NCBI GenBank assembly: GCA_030627585.1
Contig: DAOURU010000063.1
Span: 1 to 6,627 of the forward strand
DNA length: 6,627 nt
Direction of reading: 5' to 3'
Origin: Bacillota bacterium
GTDB lineage: Bacteria; Bacillota; DSM-12270; Thermacetogeniales; Thermacetogeniaceae
Positions 3,675-6,627 of the stretch are shown here, piece after piece. The notes under the pieces are model-generated. The model searched no databases and had not been told where the DNA came from. It worked only from the letters and a program-made list of their open reading frames with translations. The position numbers were made by a program, and so were the translations under genes. Each line of letters starts with the position of its first letter. Positions within the stretch are counted from its first letter, which is position 1.

Positions 3675-5579
3675 TTGCCAGTGGAAGCATTTGTGCTCCC
3701 GAAAGCGGATTTAGGCGGCTTTGTGGCGAAATTAAAGGCTGATTGTGAAGTCTTCGGCCCGGTTGCAAAGGACACGGAGTTTGTGTTTGGCCCTGTTGCC
3801 GCTGCCGAAGACCTGCGCCTTGACTATGACACCACAATTCTGCCGCCGAAGAAATATTTCCACCGGCCGATGGAGACTCTTTTTAAGTTTGACGGGGCGG
3901 TAGAGATTACCGGAGAGGGCGAAGAAGTTGGGAAACAGGTTCTCTTTGGGGTTCATCCCTGCGATATCAATGCACTGCTCAGCCTCGACAGGGTTTTCTT
4001 AGAGACATACCCCGATCCTTATTACAGGGCCCGCCGCGAAAACACGGTGATCATTGGCTTAAACTGTATTGCCCCCTGTGAAAACGGTTTTTGCTCTTCC
4101 TTCAATACAGGACCGGCAATGGATAAGGGATTCGACCTTGCTCTTACGGATATCGGCGACAAGTACGTCGTGGAAGTGGGGAGCGCCCAGGGCAAGGAAC
4201 TGGCTGCAGGATTGGCGGCTGCCTCCGAGGCAGACCTGATTGCTAAAAATCAGGCTTTGCGTGCCTGCCAGCAAAAGATCACGCGGCGTATTGATGTGGA
4301 AAACCCGGGCGAACTCCTCCACCAGAACGTGGAGCATCCCAAGTGGGAAGAACTGAAGGAAGAATGCCTCGCCTGCGGTACCTGTACCACTGTTTGTCCC
4401 ACCTGCTTCTGCTTCGGTGTTAAGGATTATGTCGACCTTTCTCTCAAGGCAGGAGAGCGGCCTCGCACCTGGGATTCCTGTATGTTCTACGAATTTTCCC
4501 GGGTCGCCATGGACCACGTTTTCCGGCCCGATCGCGCCGCGCGGATTAAACAGCGGATTTTCCATAAGCTGACCTATTTTAATCAGCAGTTTGAAGCGCC
4601 TGGCTGTGTAGGGTGCGGGCGTTGTGTTTCTACCTGCGTGAAGTCGATTGACCCGGTTGAAATTGTAAATGCGATTCAGGCTAATCCCAACCCGCCGCGG
4701 GAAGTTAAGCTTTACACACCGCCGGCGAAGAAGGTTACTCCGGAAACAAGCCCCTGGGTGCCGCAAAAGGCCGTCATTAAAGCAATCAAGCAGCAGACGA
4801 AAGATACCACGACCTACACCTTTGCCTTCGCGGATCCCAAAGTTCAGGAAGCCTATACTTACGATCCCGGTGTCTTCAACGAGATCAGCATCTTCGGAAT
4901 CGGGGAAGCGCCGATTTCCATCAGTTCCTGCGCGGATGTCAAGGATTCATTTGATCATACGATCCGGGCGGTAGGGAACGTTACCAATGCCCTTGCCAAG
5001 TTACAGGTCGGAGATATTGTCGGGATCCGGGGACCCTACGGCGTAGGCTGGCCGGTAGAGGAAATGAAAGGGAAGAACGTACTGCTGGTTGCCGGAGGGA
5101 TCGGTCTTGCCCCCCTGCGCCCGGTAATTAAGTACATTCAGGCACGGCGCGATCAGTACGGCGATTTCGAAATTCTTTACGGCGCCCGGACACCGAACGA
5201 TATGCTCTTCACCGATGAGTTTGATGAGTGGCGGAAGATCCCGAACACGCGGCTCTACCTGACGGTGGACATCGTCCCGCCGGGAGTAGAGTGGGGCCAC
5301 AACATTGGCGTCGTTACGACATTGTTCGATAAAATGGCATCCAGACCCGAAAACACCATCATGGTCACCTGCGGTCCCGAGATCATGATGAAGTTCGTGG
5401 TGCGGGGATTGCTCGCGCGGGGCTTCAGTCCGGAGCAGATTTACGTCTCCCTTGAGCGCCGCATGAGCTGCGGAATTAAGAAATGCGGCAACTGCCAGAT
5501 CGGTCCGGTCTTTGTCTGCCAGGATGGCCCCGTGTTCAAGTACGCGGATATCAAAGACCTCCCCGAAGAGATCTTTTAA
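3675..5579 (+). CDS. hydBG: Fused beta-gamma subunit of group 3b-type NAD(P)-linked [NiFe]-hydrogenase (HydB-HydG)
   Basis: A 634-residue fusion. Residues 1 to about 340 match HydB: FGVHPCDINALLSLDRVFLE (91-110), a Cys-rich loop (C131, C135, C140), and two ferredoxin-type motifs, C231-x2-C234-x2-C237-x3-C241 and C311-x2-C314-x2-C317-x3-C321, for [4Fe-4S] clusters. After a proline-rich linker (337-363), residues 365-634 match HydG, a ferredoxin-reductase-like module. It has the FAD segment APISIS (412-417), RGPYGVG (452-458), NAD(P) loop VAGGIGLAPL (472-481), CGPEIMMK (566-573) and a [2Fe-2S] motif C599-x4-C604-x2-C607-x7-C615. It should exchange electrons between NAD(P)H and the hydrogenase core in the cytoplasm. 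In Pyrococcus furiosus these are two proteins (about 367 and 292 residues). The usual Cys-Pro after the second ferredoxin motif is Cys-Val here. Whether NADH or NADPH is preferred cannot be read. Confidence 0.9.
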   Translation: MPVEAFVLPKADLGGFVAKLKADCEVFGPVAKDTEFVFGPVAAAEDLRLDYDTTILPPKKYFHRPMETLFKFDGAVEITGEGEEVGKQVLFGVHPCDINALLSLDRVFLETYPDPYYRARRENTVIIGLNCIAPCENGFCSSFNTGPAMDKGFDLALTDIGDKYVVEVGSAQGKELAAGLAAASEADLIAKNQALRACQQKITRRIDVENPGELLHQNVEHPKWEELKEECLACGTCTTVCPTCFCFGVKDYVDLSLKAGERPRTWDSCMFYEFSRVAMDHVFRPDRAARIKQRIFHKLTYFNQQFEAPGCVGCGRCVSTCVKSIDPVEIVNAIQANPNPPREVKLYTPPAKKVTPETSPWVPQKAVIKAIKQQTKDTTTYTFAFADPKVQEAYTYDPGVFNEISIFGIGEAPISISSCADVKDSFDHTIRAVGNVTNALAKLQVGDIVGIRGPYGVGWPVEEMKGKNVLLVAGGIGLAPLRPVIKYIQARRDQYGDFEILYGARTPNDMLFTDEFDEWRKIPNTRLYLTVDIVPPGVEWGHNIGVVTTLFDKMASRPENTIMVTCGPEIMMKFVVRGLLARGFSPEQIYVSLERRMSCGIKKCGNCQIGPVFVCQDGPVFKYADIKDLPEEIF

Positions 5580-5592
5580 GGAGGTGTGTTAG

Positions 5593-6360
5593 GTGGCGAA
5601 ACCGAAAATTGCAGTCTTCAAGTTCAGTTCTTGTGCAGGATGCCAGCTTTCCATCCTTAACATCGAGGACCATCTGCTGGATGTCGCAGGAGCCGTGGAC
5701 ATTGCTTACTGTGTCATGGCCAAGCGGGAAAACCGCGAGGGACCGTATGACATTGGATTTGTGGAAGGCGCCGTTACTTCTCCCAAAGAACTGCTGGAAT
5801 TGAAGAAGATCCGTGAAGAATGCAAGGTCCTTGTTGCTTTGGGAACCTGTGCCTGCTTCGGTGGGCTTCCTTCCATTAAAAACTTTGCCGGGCCCCAGCG
5901 GGAGATGGAAGAAAGGGTCTATACCGAGCTTTGGGACCTCAAGTCCATTCCTGCCCACGGTATTGACTATTACGTCAAGGTAGACGCTTACCTGCGGGGC
6001 TGCGCCATCGATGTAGGAGAATTGGTGCAACTGGTTAAGAGCGCCCTTTTGGGTGTCAACCCGCATTTCCGGCCCCACAGTGTTTGCAATGAATGCAAGC
6101 TGAAGGAGAACGTATGTCTTCTCGTAAATAAAGGAAAACCGTGTATGGGTTCCGTTACCGCCGCGGGCTGCGACGCCCTGTGCCCCAGTTTAGGCCGGCC
6201 GTGTGAAGGCTGCCGGGGGCCGGCCAATGATGCCAACGCGGCCTCCCTGGCGCGGACGTTCTCCGTTGATCTCGGCCTGAGCCGGGATGATGTGAGACGG
6301 AAGTTCCTCAAGTACGCGGGGAACACGCCGGAGTTTAAAAAAGGAGCTGAGGCTGTATGA
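5593..6360 (+). CDS. hydD: [NiFe]-hydrogenase delta (small) subunit, group 3 type
   Basis: A 255-residue small subunit without signal peptide or membrane anchor, as in cytosolic group 3 enzymes. The proximal [4Fe-4S] ligands are C14 and C17 (SSCAGCQL), C86 (GTCACFGG, 84-91) and C137. EGAV (58-61) is the usual strand end before the second motif. The C-terminal part has eight more cysteines, C165, C168, C175, C184 and C193, C197, C204, C207, in the spacing of two further [4Fe-4S] clusters, giving a three-cluster wire from the NiFe site to the beta domain. The last proximal ligand is in RGCAID, not the usual GCPP. GTG at 5593 is preceded by AAGGAGGTG (5578-5586), which overlaps the previous stop. 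The stop overlaps the next ATG by ATGA. Confidence 0.93.
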   Translation: MAKPKIAVFKFSSCAGCQLSILNIEDHLLDVAGAVDIAYCVMAKRENREGPYDIGFVEGAVTSPKELLELKKIREECKVLVALGTCACFGGLPSIKNFAGPQREMEERVYTELWDLKSIPAHGIDYYVKVDAYLRGCAIDVGELVQLVKSALLGVNPHFRPHSVCNECKLKENVCLLVNKGKPCMGSVTAAGCDALCPSLGRPCEGCRGPANDANAASLARTFSVDLGLSRDDVRRKFLKYAGNTPEFKKGAEAV

Positions 6361-6627
6361 GCGACAGGAGAGTCTTTGTTGATTATATCGCCCGGACAGA
6401 AGGAGACGGAGCGATTGACATCATCATCGGACCGAATGGCGAACTGAAAAAGGCCCGCTGGGAGGTATGGGAGCCCCCGCGCTTTTTCGAGGCTTTTCTC
6501 GTCGGGCGGAAATACGATGAGGTTCCCGAGATTGTCCAGCGGATCTGTGGCATTTGTCCCCATGCACACCACCTTGCAGCGGTCCGGGCTGTGGAGCGGG
6601 CGATGGGTGTCAAGGTCAGCGAGCAGA
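6357..6627 (+). CDS. hydA: [NiFe]-hydrogenase alpha (large, catalytic) subunit, 5' part only
   Basis: The first 90 codons of the NiFe catalytic subunit, cut by the window end. RICGICPHAHH (62-72) is the L1 motif RxCGxCxxxH, where C64 and C67 are Ni ligands and C67 also bridges to Fe. RFFEAFLVGR (42-51) and AAVRAVERAMG (74-84) are standard flanking segments. The N-terminal motif usually read as R-x-E-G-H-G is R-T-E-G-D-G (13-18) here, a variation also tolerated in group 3b relatives. The C-terminal DPCxxC motif with the other two Ni ligands lies beyond the window. The ATG overlaps the small-subunit stop, with AAGGAG (6341-6346) ten bases upstream, so the subunits are probably made in a coupled way. 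Confidence 0.93.
   Translation, partial: MSDRRVFVDYIARTEGDGAIDIIIGPNGELKKARWEVWEPPRFFEAFLVGRKYDEVPEIVQRICGICPHAHHLAAVRAVERAMGVKVSEQ

Noticed and set aside
4059..4766. Long open frame of 235 codons on the minus strand
   Set aside because: It lies entirely inside the hydrogenase fusion gene, has no motif or ribosome site, and reads as a shadow of GC-biased coding sequence.

Overview
The window looks like chromosome of an endospore-forming, anaerobic member of the Firmicutes, probably of the Peptococcaceae / Thermoanaerobacterales type. The evidence is a yabP-yabQ sporulation pair and a DivIC-type division gene in the order typical of spore formers, strong AGGAGG ribosome sites, moderate GC content, and a group 3 [NiFe]-hydrogenase operon. 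The species cannot be named from sequence alone. All genes are on the + strand.

Region 1 (1-229) has no gene. It holds a partial copy of a repeated intergenic element and a possible -10 box. Region 2 (230-1059) is yabP-yabQ, overlapping by ATGA and followed by an AT-rich hairpin that looks like a weak terminator. Region 3 (about 1100-1150) is a compact control site: a perfect 16-bp palindrome abutting two perfect, oppositely oriented DnaA boxes with a degenerate third box between them. Region 4 (1143-3150) reads as one operon: a small orphan sigma-70-region-4-like HTH protein, DivIC/FtsB, a short Ppx/GppA phosphatase, and a YdcZ-type (DUF606) membrane protein whose ATG directly follows the phosphatase stop codon.

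Region 5 (3151-3674) is 524 bases without a recognisable gene. It holds the second copy of the repeated element, several inverted repeats and a run of three TTCTTGTTCC-like direct repeats. Region 6 (3675 to the window end) is a cytosolic NAD(P)-linked [NiFe]-hydrogenase operon, best matching group 3b (sulfhydrogenase type). It starts with a single 634-residue protein that fuses the beta (HydB, Fe-S) and gamma (HydG, FAD/NAD/[2Fe-2S]) subunits, then the delta small subunit, then the first 90 codons of the alpha large subunit, cut by the window edge.

Working together, the hydrogenase proteins would pass electrons between H2 at the alpha NiFe site, Fe-S clusters in delta and beta, and FAD/NAD(P) in the gamma domain. 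The upstream block deals with spore development, cell division and nucleotide/polyphosphate metabolism. The most unusual point is the DnaA-box plus palindrome site in front of an HTH-divIC operon, which suggests, as inference only, a link between replication initiation and division gene expression.
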